A DNA stretch of 64,000 bases from Shewanella jiangmenensis (GTDB taxonomy: Bacteria > Pseudomonadota > Gammaproteobacteria > Enterobacterales > Shewanellaceae): assembly GCF_018596335.1 (NCBI RefSeq), contig NZ_JAHEPS010000005.1:248001-312000 (forward strand). Direction: 5' to 3'. Under the pieces are notes generated by a model. That model made no database searches. It had not been told where the DNA came from and saw only the letters and a list, made by a program, of their open reading frames with translations. This document shows, one piece after another, positions 52,330 through 60,705 of this stretch. Every line of letters begins with the position of its first letter. Within the stretch, counting starts at the first letter, position 1. The translations under genes were made by a program, and so were the position numbers.

Positions 52330-53244
52330 TTAACCAAGCCCCTCGGGCATCCCCGCCGGCGCTCTGGCAAACTCCTCCAGAATCAGCTCGGTAAACAGCC
52401 TGCCGGCGCGGCCCAGTGGGCGCTCCAGGGTTGAAACCAGCTGCGGAATAAAGGTAAAGCGACTGCCGCCAACAAAATCCAGCTCCATCAGCTGACCGTT
52501 TTTAAGCTCATCACGAATAAGAAAGTCCGGCATCCAGCCAAAGCCAAGCCCCTTCAGCAGCGCGTTCTTTTTCATGATAAAGCCGGAAAGATAAAACACT
52601 TTATCGCCGCCAAATTGCAGCTCATCGCGATAGGTTTTCACCGGCGATGAGTCTTCGATGGTCAGCTCTACGTGTTGCTGAAGCTCGGTCAAGGTCAATG
52701 CTGTTCGGCCCACCAGCGGATGATAGGGCGCAGTGACCAGCACACTGGTGATGGCAGGCAGCGGCTTGGCGGAATAATAGGGGCCGGTGCGATAGTCTTT
52801 TACCAGCATCAAGTCGGCATTGTCGCGCTCAAATCTGTGCTGCACGCCGCCCAGAAACTCCATATTGAGCTGAATTTTCGTAGGAATTTGATGCTCTGCC
52901 ATGCGCTTGAGCGCAGTCATAATTGGCTCCATCGGCAAGGCGCCATCAATCACCAGCTCAAGCTTGGGCTCCCAGCCCTCACTGAAACGGCTCGCCAGAT
53001 GCTCGATATTGGCAAGATGAGACAACAGCCGCTGGCCCTCGGCCAAGATTACCCGCCCTTCGGCGGTCAGCTCGGCCCGGTACTGCTCGCGGGACAAGAG
53101 CGTGACACCAAGGTGCTGCTCCAGCTTTTTAATCTGATAACTCACCGCCGACTGGGCCTTGTGCAGCCGCTCCGCCGCCTTGGCAAAACTGCCCTCTTCC
53201 ACCAGCACTTCCAATACCTTAAAGGCATCCACGTCGATGCGCAT
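52330..53244 (-). CDS. LysR-family transcriptional regulator
   Basis: A 304-residue LysR-type regulator. The N-terminal winged HTH includes MRIDVDAFKVLEVLVEEGSF, KAAERLHKAQSAVSYQIKKL (about 20-41) and LLSREQYRAELTAEG. The C-terminal effector domain contains TIEDSSPVKTYRDEL. It lies divergent from hmgA with a 189-bp gap, the classical position of a LysR regulator that controls its neighbour and itself; a role in hmgA/hpd control is therefore likely but unproved. The ATG at 53244 is used, with GAGG upstream; a TTG three codons earlier is possible. Confidence 0.92.
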   Translation of the reverse strand: MRIDVDAFKVLEVLVEEGSFAKAAERLHKAQSAVSYQIKKLEQHLGVTLLSREQYRAELTAEGRVILAEGQRLLSHLANIEHLASRFSEGWEPKLELVIDGALPMEPIMTALKRMAEHQIPTKIQLNMEFLGGVQHRFERDNADLMLVKDYRTGPYYSAKPLPAITSVLVTAPYHPLVGRTALTLTELQQHVELTIEDSSPVKTYRDELQFGGDKVFYLSGFIMKKNALLKGLGFGWMPDFLIRDELKNGQLMELDFVGGSRFTFIPQLVSTLERPLGRAGRLFTELILEEFARAPAGMPEGLG

Positions 53245-53293
53245 CTGGCCCAACCTCGCTCAATCAATGACCTAAATCGTAACGCCAAGTTTA

Positions 53294-53312
53294 CCATCTA
53301 ATTTTTAGATGG
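53294..53312. promoter_or_regulatory. Inverted repeat between LysR gene and hmgA, candidate operator
   Basis: CCATCTAATTTTTAGATGG is an 8-bp perfect inverted repeat with a 3-bp spacer, at the LysR-proximal side of the divergent intergenic region. It contains a T-N11-A arrangement as LysR proteins recognise. Confidence 0.6.
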
Positions 53313-53432
53313 AGATTCCCGATTAATTATTCTTTTTTTTGTACAAGTCGGCAACTAAATTGATACCCAGATCACATATAGCGCCCATGCGGCCGTGAGC
53401 GGGCAAAAAAGCCCCATTGAGGATAAAAACAA

Positions 53433-54593
53433 ATGCCATTCTATGTGAAACAAGGTCAAATCCCGCACAAACGCCATATCGCGTTTGCCAAGGAAAACGG
53501 CGAGCTTTACCGCGAAGAGCTGTTCTCAACCCACGGGTTTTCGAACATCTATTCCAACAAGTACCACCACAATATGCCCACCAAGGCGCTGGAAGTGGCC
53601 CCGATGTCACTGTCCCACGGCGCAACCTGGGTCGATTCACTGGTACAGAATTACAAACTCGACTCCCGTCTGGCCGATGGCGAAGGCAATTTCTTCTCTG
53701 CCCGCAACAAGATTTTCTTTAACTCAGACGTAGCGCTCTACACCGCCAAGGTAACTGCTGATACCAACGAGTTTTACCGTAACGCCTATGCCGATGAAGT
53801 GGTATTTGTCCACGAGGGTAACGGCGTGCTGCTGTCGGAATATGGCGAGCTTGAAGTGAAAAAGTGGGACTATCTGGTTATCCCGCGCGGCACCACTTAT
53901 CAGCTTAAGTTCAACGATTACAGCAATGTACGTCTGTTCGTGATTGAATCTTTCACCATGGTGGAAATTCCAAAGCATTTTCGTAACGAATACGGCCAGC
54001 TGCTGGAATCCGCCCCTTATTGCGAGCGCGATATCCGCGTGCCTGAGCTTAAGGACGCCGTGGTTGAGCGTGGAAACTTCCCGCTGGTGTGCAAGTTTGG
54101 CGATAAGTATCAGCTGACACAGCTCGAGTGGCACCCCTTTGACCTGGTCGGCTGGGACGGCTTTGTCTATCCCTGGGCCTTCAACATCACCGAATACGCG
54201 CCGCGAGTAGGCAAAATCCACCTGCCGCCGTCAGACCATTTGCTGTTTGTGGCCAGAAACTTCGTTATCTGTAACTTTGTGCCGCGCCCTTACGATTTCC
54301 ACCCGCAGGCAATTCCGGCCCCGTACTACCATAACAACATCGACAGCGACGAAGTGCTCTACTACGTCGACGGTGATTTTATGAGCCGCACCGGCATTGA
54401 AGCCGGTTACATCACCCTGCACCAGAAAGGCGTGGCCCACGGCCCGCAGCCTGGCCGCACCGAGGCGTCCATCGGTAAGAAGGACACCTACGAATACGCG
54501 GTGATGGTAGATACCTTTGCGCCACTGCAGCTGACCGAACACGTGAAAAACTGCATGGCACCCGATTACAACCGCTCCTGGCTCGAAGACTAA
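53433..54593 (+). CDS. hmgA: Homogentisate 1,2-dioxygenase, short form
   Basis: A 386-residue cupin-fold, non-haem iron ring-cleavage enzyme that opens homogentisate to maleylacetoacetate in tyrosine degradation. The N-terminal MPFYVKQGQIPHKRHIAF, the middle YADEVVFVHEGNGVLLSEYGELE and the C-terminal PYYHNNIDSDEVLYY followed by HQKGVAHGPQPGRTEASIG are typical of the short bacterial members. The family's metal ligands are His, Glu, His; candidates here are the His of YYHNN, the nearby Asp/Glu and the His of AHGPQ. It is about 45-60 residues shorter than human or Pseudomonas HGD, so the assignment to homogentisate rests on family and on the hpd neighbour. Confidence 0.88.
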   Translation: MPFYVKQGQIPHKRHIAFAKENGELYREELFSTHGFSNIYSNKYHHNMPTKALEVAPMSLSHGATWVDSLVQNYKLDSRLADGEGNFFSARNKIFFNSDVALYTAKVTADTNEFYRNAYADEVVFVHEGNGVLLSEYGELEVKKWDYLVIPRGTTYQLKFNDYSNVRLFVIESFTMVEIPKHFRNEYGQLLESAPYCERDIRVPELKDAVVERGNFPLVCKFGDKYQLTQLEWHPFDLVGWDGFVYPWAFNITEYAPRVGKIHLPPSDHLLFVARNFVICNFVPRPYDFHPQAIPAPYYHNNIDSDEVLYYVDGDFMSRTGIEAGYITLHQKGVAHGPQPGRTEASIGKKDTYEYAVMVDTFAPLQLTEHVKNCMAPDYNRSWLED

Positions 54594-54637
54594 TCACAAC
54601 AATTCCAGGCAGCAATCCATTGAAAGAGGACAAGACA

Positions 54638-55675
54638 ATGGCAAGCGAAACCAATCCACTGGGCCTGCTCGGCATCGAATTTACCGAGTTTGCAACGCCC
54701 GATAACGATTTCATGCACAAGGTGTTTCTGGACTTTGGTTTTTCCATGCTGAAAAAGCACAAGGAAAAGGACATCTACTATTACCAGCAAAACGACATCA
54801 ACTTTTTGATGAACCGCGACCGCGCCGGTTTCTCGGCCGGTTTTGCCAAGTCACACGGCCCGGCCATCACCTCCATGGGCTGGCGTGTGGAAGATGCAGA
54901 GTATGCTTACAAGCACGCGGTTGAGCGTGGCGCCAAGGCCGCACCAGATAGCGTGAAAGACTTGCCCTACCCAGCCATTTACGGCATCGGTGACAGCCTT
55001 ATCTACTTCATCGACCGTTTCGGCGCTGACAACATCTACGCCACCGACTTTGTCGATTTGGATGAGCCTGTGATTGTTCAGGAAAAAGGCTTTATGGAAG
55101 TCGACCACCTGACCAACAACGTCTACAAGGGCACCATGGAGCAATGGTCAAACTTCTACAAAGACGTGTTTGGCTTTACCGAAGTGCGTTACTTCGACAT
55201 CAAGGGGTCGCAGACTGCGCTGATCTCCTACGCGCTGCGCTCACCTGACGGCAGCTTCTGTATCCCGATCAACGAAGGTAAAGGCGACGATCGTAACCAG
55301 ATTGACGAATACCTGCGTGAATACAATGGCCCGGGCGTACAGCACCTGGCATTCCGCAGCCGCGATATCGTGGCCTCGCTGGATGCGATGGAAGGCTCAT
55401 CTATTGCTACGCTGGACATCATCCCCGAATACTACGACACCATTTTCGAGAAGTTGCCGCAGGTCACTGAAGACAGAGAGCGCATCAAGCATCACCAGAT
55501 CCTGGTGGATGGCGATGAGTCCGGCTATTTGCTGCAGATTTTCACCAAAAACCTGTTTGGCCCCATCTTTATCGAAATCATCCAGCGTAAGAACAACTTA
55601 GGCTTCGGTGAAGGTAACTTTAAGGCGCTGTTCGAGTCTATCGAGCGCGATCAGATGCGCCGCGGCGTACTCTAA
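54638..55675 (+). CDS. hpd: 4-hydroxyphenylpyruvate dioxygenase
   Basis: A 345-residue iron enzyme that converts 4-hydroxyphenylpyruvate to homogentisate, the step before hmgA. Two VOC-type halves. The metal ligands are His157 (MEVDHLTNN), His236 (GPGVQHLAF) and Glu313 (GPIFIEIIQ), all present. GPGVQH and the C-terminal FIEIIQRKN-GFGEGNFKALFE are diagnostic. Shewanella hpd genes (melA) are known to cause pyomelanin formation. The ATG at 54638 has AAAGAGGA upstream. It lies 44 bp after hmgA, so the two are an operon. Confidence 0.95.
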   Translation: MASETNPLGLLGIEFTEFATPDNDFMHKVFLDFGFSMLKKHKEKDIYYYQQNDINFLMNRDRAGFSAGFAKSHGPAITSMGWRVEDAEYAYKHAVERGAKAAPDSVKDLPYPAIYGIGDSLIYFIDRFGADNIYATDFVDLDEPVIVQEKGFMEVDHLTNNVYKGTMEQWSNFYKDVFGFTEVRYFDIKGSQTALISYALRSPDGSFCIPINEGKGDDRNQIDEYLREYNGPGVQHLAFRSRDIVASLDAMEGSSIATLDIIPEYYDTIFEKLPQVTEDRERIKHHQILVDGDESGYLLQIFTKNLFGPIFIEIIQRKNNLGFGEGNFKALFESIERDQMRRGVL

Positions 55676-55717
55676 GCCCCATGCGGCTTTAGATCTGACC
55701 TAAAGCCGCTGCAAGCG

Positions 55718-55894
55718 TTTTCAAAAAGCTGCCAACATTTTCAAAAAGCTGCCTCACGGCAGCTTTTTACTTTGAGTGCAGCGCTTTTACTTTAAGTGCG
55801 GCTCTGGGACAATTCCCTGCTGTTGTTAAAACTCCTGCCCTTGTGAAAACTACCGCCTTTGTTAAAACTCCCGCCCTTGTGAAAACAAGCGTGT
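55718..55894. repeat. Three adjacent tandem-repeat tracts between hpd and the LysE gene
   Basis: Tract 1 is two 20-bp copies starting TTTTCAAAAAGCTGCC (55718, 55738); the second forms part of a terminator. Tract 2 is two 20-bp copies of TTACTTTGAGTGC-type (about 55766-55805). Tract 3 is four 18-bp units (55823-55894) alternating TTGTTAAAACTCCTGCCC and TTGTGAAAACTACCGCCT. Confidence 0.8.
55743..55768 (+). terminator. Rho-independent terminator downstream of hpd
   Basis: AAAAAGCTGCC, TCAC, GGCAGCTTTTT is an 11-bp stem with T tail. A second GC-rich hairpin, GCGGCTTTAG/CTAAAGCCGC (55683-55709), lies closer to the stop but lacks a T tract. Confidence 0.8.
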
Positions 55895-55951
55895 ACCGAT
55901 TACACTGCTCGCCACTCAATTCGGACCTTTGCCAAACAAGAGCATAGCTAT

Positions 55952-56572
55952 ATGCCTGATTTAACGTTACTTGCGGTGTTTATACCCACCTTTCTGTTTG
56001 TGTCCATCACCCCCGGCATGTGTATGACCCTGGCCATGACCCTTGGCATGAGTATTGGCGTGCGCAAAAGCCTGTGGATGATGGCAGGCGAGCTTGTGGG
56101 CGTGGGCCTGGTGGCACTCGCCGCCGTGCTAGGGGTCGCAACCCTGATGCTCAATTACCCCTCGGTTTTTGCGGTATTCAAATACCTTGGCGGCGCCTAC
56201 CTTGTGTACCTTGGCGTTAACCTGTGGCGCTCCCGCGGCAAGTTTGCGATTAAAGCGGAAGCCGGGCCATCGCCACATCCGCTTGCCCTGATCACCCAGG
56301 GGTTTGTCACGGCAGTCTCCAATCCCAAGGGCTGGGCCTTTATGGTGTCGCTGCTGCCCCCCTTTATCAATGTCGAGCGGCCGCTGGCGCCGCAGTTGCT
56401 GGCGCTGCTGTCGATTATTCTTGTCACCGAGTTTGGCTGTTTGCTGCTGTACGCAAGCGGCGGTAAAACCCTTAAAGCGCTGCTGAGCCGGGGCGATAAC
56501 CTCACGCTGCTTAACCGCATTGCCGGCAGTTTGATGCTGTTTGTCGGCCTGTGGCTCGCCTTTGGCGACTGA
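55952..56572 (+). CDS. LysE/RhtB family amino-acid exporter
   Basis: A 206-residue inner-membrane protein of about six helices. The N-terminal LysE signature ITPGMCMTLAMTLGMSIGVR (in IPTFLFVSITPGM) and the middle TAVSNPKGWAFMVSLLPPFIN are characteristic. Substrate (homoserine, threonine, lysine or another) cannot be told. Monocistronic; no recognisable regulator. Confidence 0.92.
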   Translation: MPDLTLLAVFIPTFLFVSITPGMCMTLAMTLGMSIGVRKSLWMMAGELVGVGLVALAAVLGVATLMLNYPSVFAVFKYLGGAYLVYLGVNLWRSRGKFAIKAEAGPSPHPLALITQGFVTAVSNPKGWAFMVSLLPPFINVERPLAPQLLALLSIILVTEFGCLLLYASGGKTLKALLSRGDNLTLLNRIAGSLMLFVGLWLAFGD

Positions 56573-56849
56573 GCACCAGGCTGCGCTCCTGCCTCGCATC
56601 AACGAACTAATAAGCGAATAAGCAGCTAAGTCATGCACGATAAGTGGCTAATTCATTAATAAAAACACTGCGCGCTTTACCGCTGGCCGCCCGAGCATTA
56701 CGCCGAAGCCAACAGATGCCATCACAAGCCATCGCACTCAGCAATAAGTGTGAGCCGGCGCTTGCCAAGCCAAAGCCGAGCAGGCACAGTAAGCACTGGC
56801 TTTACTAAACAGATTGTAAAATATAAAAAACATATTTCAGGGGAAGAAT

Positions 56850-58604
56850 ATGCACTCTCGCCTTAATGCCCTCAGCAAGCGCGCGCTGGTACTGGCACTT
56901 GCGGTGGCCATGCCATTTGCAGCCAGCCTGCCGGCTCAGGCCACCATGAACGACATGGCCATTTTCAGCGAAATGGCCACCGCCCAACCTGTGTTTGGCA
57001 AACACGGCATGGTATCAAGCCAGGAAGCGCTCGCCACCCGCATCGGTGTCGATATTCTCAAACAAGGCGGCAACGCCGTGGATGCGGCCGTGGCTGTGGG
57101 CTTTGCTCTGGCAGTCACCCTGCCCCAGGCCGGTAACCTCGGCGGCGGCGGTTTTATGCTGGTGCATCTGGCGAAAGACAACAAAACCATCGCCATCGAC
57201 TATCGCGAGACAGCGCCCAAGGCCTCAAAGCGCGACATGTTTCTGGATGAACAGGGCAACGCGGTGGATGAACTGAGCCGCAGCCACGGCCTCGCGGTCG
57301 GCGTGCCCGGCACCGTGATGGGCATGGAGCTTGCCCTTAAAAAGTACGGCACTTTGAGCCTGCAGCAAGTTATAGCCCCCGCCATCAAACTGGCCGAAGA
57401 CGGCGTGGATGTCACCGCGGCGTTGGCAAGCGAGCTTGCAGGCCTCGATGACTGGATGTCGAAATGGCCATCCTCGGCAGAAATCTTTTATCCCCACGAT
57501 GGCAAAAGCCTTAATGTGGGCGAGCGGCTGGTGCAAAAAGATCTGGCACAAAGCCTAAAACGCATCAGCAAGCAGGGCAGTAAAGGCTTTTACGAAGGCG
57601 AAACCGCCGAAAAACTGGTGGCAGCCATCCGCGCTGCCGGCGGCGTAATGAGCCTTGATGACTTAAAAAATTACCGGGTTGCCGAGCGTGAGCCGGTACG
57701 CGGCCATTACCGCGGCCTTGAAGTGGTGTCGATGCCGCCCCCAAGCTCAGGCGGCATCCACATCATTCAGATGCTCAACGTGCTTGAGCACTTCCCCATC
57801 GGCGAGCTGGGTCATAACAGCGCCCAGACCATCCACTTTATGGCCGAAACCATGAAGCGCGCCTACGCCGACCGCAGCGAATATCTGGGCGATCCTGACT
57901 TTGTGAAGGTGCCCGCTGCCGCGCTGATGAGTAAGGGCTACGCCGATGCCATCGCCAAAAGTATCGCCGCCAACAAAGCCACGCCATCGGATGACATAAA
58001 GCCCGGCAAGCTCGCGCCGTACGAGAGCGACCAGACCACCCACTATTCGGTGGTCGATAAGTGGGGCAATGCGGTATCCAACACCTATACCCTCAACTTC
58101 AGCTACGGCTCAGGTTTAGTTGCCAAGGGCACAGGCATTTTGCTCAATAACGAAATGGATGATTTTTCCGCCAAACCAGGCAGCCCCAACGGCTATGGCC
58201 TGCTCGGCGGCGACGCCAACGCAGTGGAGCCACAAAAGCGGCCGCTGTCATCCATGAGCCCGACCATAGTGATGAAAGATGGCAAACCCTTTATTGTGAC
58301 CGGCAGCCCCGGCGGCGCCCGCATCATCAATACCGTGCTGCAAATCATCATGAACGTGGTCGACCATCAGATGAATATTGCCGAAGCAAGCATTGCGCCG
58401 CGCATTCATCATCAATGGTATCCGGATGAAATCCGCACCGAGCGCAGCCTGAATCTCGACACCCGTAGCCTGTTGGAAGCCAAGGGCCATAAAATCACCA
58501 TCAAACACGCCATGGGTTCAACCCAGTCGATTGTGGTGATGCCTGAAGGCATGTACGGCGCATCCGATCCGCGCCAGAGCGCCAGCGAAACCCTGGGGTA
58601 TTGA
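56850..58604 (+). CDS. ggt: Gamma-glutamyltransferase
   Basis: A 584-residue periplasmic Ntn-hydrolase made as a proenzyme that cleaves itself into two subunits. It hydrolyses or transfers the gamma-glutamyl group of glutathione. The signal peptide is MHSRLNALSKRALVLALAVA, cleavage near AQA. The autoprocessing/catalytic threonine is Thr396 at the start of TTHYSVVDKWGNAVSNTYTL; the small subunit continues GSGLVAKGTGILLNNEMDDF and PLSSMSPTIV. It is very close to the E. coli Ggt C-terminus. Monocistronic with terminator. Confidence 0.96.
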   Translation: MHSRLNALSKRALVLALAVAMPFAASLPAQATMNDMAIFSEMATAQPVFGKHGMVSSQEALATRIGVDILKQGGNAVDAAVAVGFALAVTLPQAGNLGGGGFMLVHLAKDNKTIAIDYRETAPKASKRDMFLDEQGNAVDELSRSHGLAVGVPGTVMGMELALKKYGTLSLQQVIAPAIKLAEDGVDVTAALASELAGLDDWMSKWPSSAEIFYPHDGKSLNVGERLVQKDLAQSLKRISKQGSKGFYEGETAEKLVAAIRAAGGVMSLDDLKNYRVAEREPVRGHYRGLEVVSMPPPSSGGIHIIQMLNVLEHFPIGELGHNSAQTIHFMAETMKRAYADRSEYLGDPDFVKVPAAALMSKGYADAIAKSIAANKATPSDDIKPGKLAPYESDQTTHYSVVDKWGNAVSNTYTLNFSYGSGLVAKGTGILLNNEMDDFSAKPGSPNGYGLLGGDANAVEPQKRPLSSMSPTIVMKDGKPFIVTGSPGGARIINTVLQIIMNVVDHQMNIAEASIAPRIHHQWYPDEIRTERSLNLDTRSLLEAKGHKITIKHAMGSTQSIVVMPEGMYGASDPRQSASETLGY

Positions 58605-58651
58605 GTTATTCTCGATCAGGTTCAGCAACGGCTCCAATCTATGAGCTCAAC

Positions 58652-58676
58652 AAAAAGCGCCCGAAGGCGCTTTTTT
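58652..58676 (+). terminator. Rho-independent terminator after ggt
   Basis: AAAAAGCGCC, CGAA, GGCGCTTTTTT, 48 bp after the ggt stop. Confidence 0.85.
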
Positions 58677-58693
58677 ATTTGCTGCTGCGACAA

Positions 58694-58808
58694 GCGCTGA
58701 GCGCTTTGATTTGCGGGCGCTGAGCCCTTTGATTTACGGGCACGAAGCGCATGGCTTAACCGGCGCGAAGCGCATTTAACGGGCAAGCGTTACGGGCAAG
58801 CTTTACGG
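58694..58808. repeat. Degenerate tandem repeat reaching into the dipeptidase stop codon
   Basis: Three 23-bp units (58694, 58717, 58740), the first two starting GCGCTGAGC, are followed by a 20-bp unit (58763) and two 13-bp units GCAAGCGTTACGG and GCAAGCTTTACGG. The last unit contains the stop codon of the M20 dipeptidase gene (complement of 58803-58805). Confidence 0.8.
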
Positions 58809-60404
58809 GCGCTGGGCCAGCTCCACCAGCGCGGCGGTGTACATTTGAAGATTCAGTTTAAGCTGAGCTTTGGTAATAAATTCAAGCTCACTGTGACCTG
58901 TGTATTCCACCCCCGGCATCGCCGGACCAAAGCTTAAGGCGTTGGGGAAGAGTTTGGCATTGGTCGAGCCGCCAATGGCAACCGGTTTTGGATTGACCGT
59001 GTGGGTAAAATGCCCATAAACCCCAAGCAGAGTATCAAGGTGCGGCGCATCCTTTACCAGCATTGGCGTGCCCCAGTAAGTTTCGATGTTTGTTACCTGC
59101 ATGCCCTTCGCCTGCTGCCACGCCTCAATTGCCGCGTGGGCAAGCGTGTCTAGCTCTTCCGGCGTCCTGCCAACGGGGCGGCGCAGGTTAAGGGTCAGCT
59201 CGGCGCCATCAGCGCCGTAGGTTATCAGCGTCGGTGCCAGTGTCATCGGCCCCATAAATTCATCGCGATAACCAAGCTTGCCAAACTTCTCACCATAAAG
59301 CCCATCGCCCACCAGCGAATTTAGAAAATCCACCGTTACGGCCGCCGTGGTCATCGGCCAGTCGGGAATGGCACCCTCGGCAGCAGGCGCAAGGAGCGAT
59401 GCAAGGTACGCCACCGCGTTGATGCCATCTTCCGGCGTCGAGGAGTGCGCCGCCTTGCCGGTGGCCTCAATGACGAGCCCGTCGCTTGCCTGAGTAAAAT
59501 CAGCCTTGATGGGCAAGGAGGAGGCGCGCGCCTTAAGCGCTGCAATCAGCGCGGGCGTCGGATGCTTGATAACTGCCCTTGCCTGCTGCGGAATTTGGCT
59601 TGCAAAGCTTCCGCCTTCAAACAGCGTCAGCACAGGCGTACCTTCGGCCACCTTTGCCATCACTTTCGGCACAGTCAGCTTGATTTGGCTCCAGCCCTTT
59701 TCGCCGGTCACCACAGGGTATTCGGCATCCAGCGTGATATTAATGTCGGCCGCATCATAAGTTTTCAAAAAGGCTTCCAGCGGCTCCCAGTCCGACTCTT
59801 CAGCCATATACACCACAAGCTCGATGCGCCGCTTAAGGGGAATTGCGCTGTCTTTTATCGCCTTCATCGCATAAAGGGCGGTGGCGATGGGCCCCTTGTC
59901 GTCCTCAGCGCCTCGGCCGACCAGCCTGCCATCGGAGGTTTCGGTAAGCTCATAGGGGCTTTGGGGCCACAAACCTGCATCGGCGGGCTGCACATCACCG
60001 TGGGTGATCACCCCAACCTTTTTGGTACTGGCAGAGGCGCCCTCGGGTGACAGGCTTATCAGCATCACATAGCCATGGTCTTCCACCTCAAGCCCAAGCA
60101 TGCGCGCCTTAACCCCAAGCGCACGCTTAAAGTCGGCAAACACCGGGTCTGTCTCAGGCGTCAGCCCATCACGGGCGCGGGTGTCATAACTGACCAGGGT
60201 TTTCAGGGTATCGATTTGCGCGGTTTCAAAATGGGTCACCGCATAGTGCGCTGCGGCAAGGGCAGCCTCTGATGGTGCGTTTAACTTTGGATTTTGTTGC
60301 AGATCGGCCCCGCTGGCGACGCTCATTTGGCTGAGCATCAGTGACAACAGCAGGCTTAACACGCCCACAGGGGCAAGAGCGCGGCGTTTGTTATTTTTAT
60401 TCAT
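58803..60404 (-). CDS. Exported M20 family dipeptidase (PepV-like)
   Basis: A 533-residue zinc dipeptidase with a signal peptide (MNKNNKRRALAPVGVLSLLLSLMLSQ). M20 metal and catalytic blocks are visible: THGDVQPADAG (first metal His/Asp), GRGAEDDKGPIATALYAM (bridging Asp region), YMAEESDWEPLEAFL (catalytic and metal Glu) and the late TGHSELEF (metal His). The start MNKNNKR is chosen; the frame continues 93 codons upstream but that part is a repetitive His/Arg-rich stretch created by a DNA repeat. The predicted location is the periplasm. Substrate dipeptides unknown. Confidence 0.87.
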   Translation of the reverse strand: MNKNNKRRALAPVGVLSLLLSLMLSQMSVASGADLQQNPKLNAPSEAALAAAHYAVTHFETAQIDTLKTLVSYDTRARDGLTPETDPVFADFKRALGVKARMLGLEVEDHGYVMLISLSPEGASASTKKVGVITHGDVQPADAGLWPQSPYELTETSDGRLVGRGAEDDKGPIATALYAMKAIKDSAIPLKRRIELVVYMAEESDWEPLEAFLKTYDAADINITLDAEYPVVTGEKGWSQIKLTVPKVMAKVAEGTPVLTLFEGGSFASQIPQQARAVIKHPTPALIAALKARASSLPIKADFTQASDGLVIEATGKAAHSSTPEDGINAVAYLASLLAPAAEGAIPDWPMTTAAVTVDFLNSLVGDGLYGEKFGKLGYRDEFMGPMTLAPTLITYGADGAELTLNLRRPVGRTPEELDTLAHAAIEAWQQAKGMQVTNIETYWGTPMLVKDAPHLDTLLGVYGHFTHTVNPKPVAIGGSTNAKLFPNALSFGPAMPGVEYTGHSELEFITKAQLKLNLQMYTAALVELAQRP

Positions 60405-60614
60405 GTCGGGTTCTGAACTTATCGTAAGAATGGGCAGGGTAAGCTGCCATTTAACCTGCGAGATAACAGCCTGACAACCAATCAGCCAACTTTTGTTACA
60501 ACAAAATCCCGCTTGGCCTTGGATAGCCAGCCTGAGCATGTTAAACAAGGCTGTCACCAAGGCGGCAGCAAATCTATTAGTACATTCGACCGCCGGATGT
60601 TCGCTGGGATGTTT

Positions 60615-60686
60615 ATGTGAATGCTCATGCAACTTCTCATGCAAGTACGCACGTAAATGCGCCTGCGAATGCACACGCACCACTTT
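60615..60686. repeat. 12-bp tandem repeat between the divergent peptidase genes
   Basis: Six consecutive 12-bp units in exact register: ATGTGAATGCTC, ATGCAACTTCTC, ATGCAAGTACGC, ACGTAAATGCGC, CTGCGAATGCAC, ACGCACCACTTT. The tract ends 19 bp before the M3 peptidase start and may overlap its promoter. Confidence 0.85.
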
Positions 60687-60705
60687 TTACAGGAAAAATA
60701 ATCAT

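Noticed and set aside
60405..60683. Upstream extension of the M20 dipeptidase
   Set aside because: His-rich peptide from the same repeat; the signal peptide starts at 60404.
60493..60705. Upstream extension of the M3 peptidase
   Set aside because: Cys-rich low-complexity peptide produced by a 12-bp DNA repeat; the lipoprotein signal starts at 60706.
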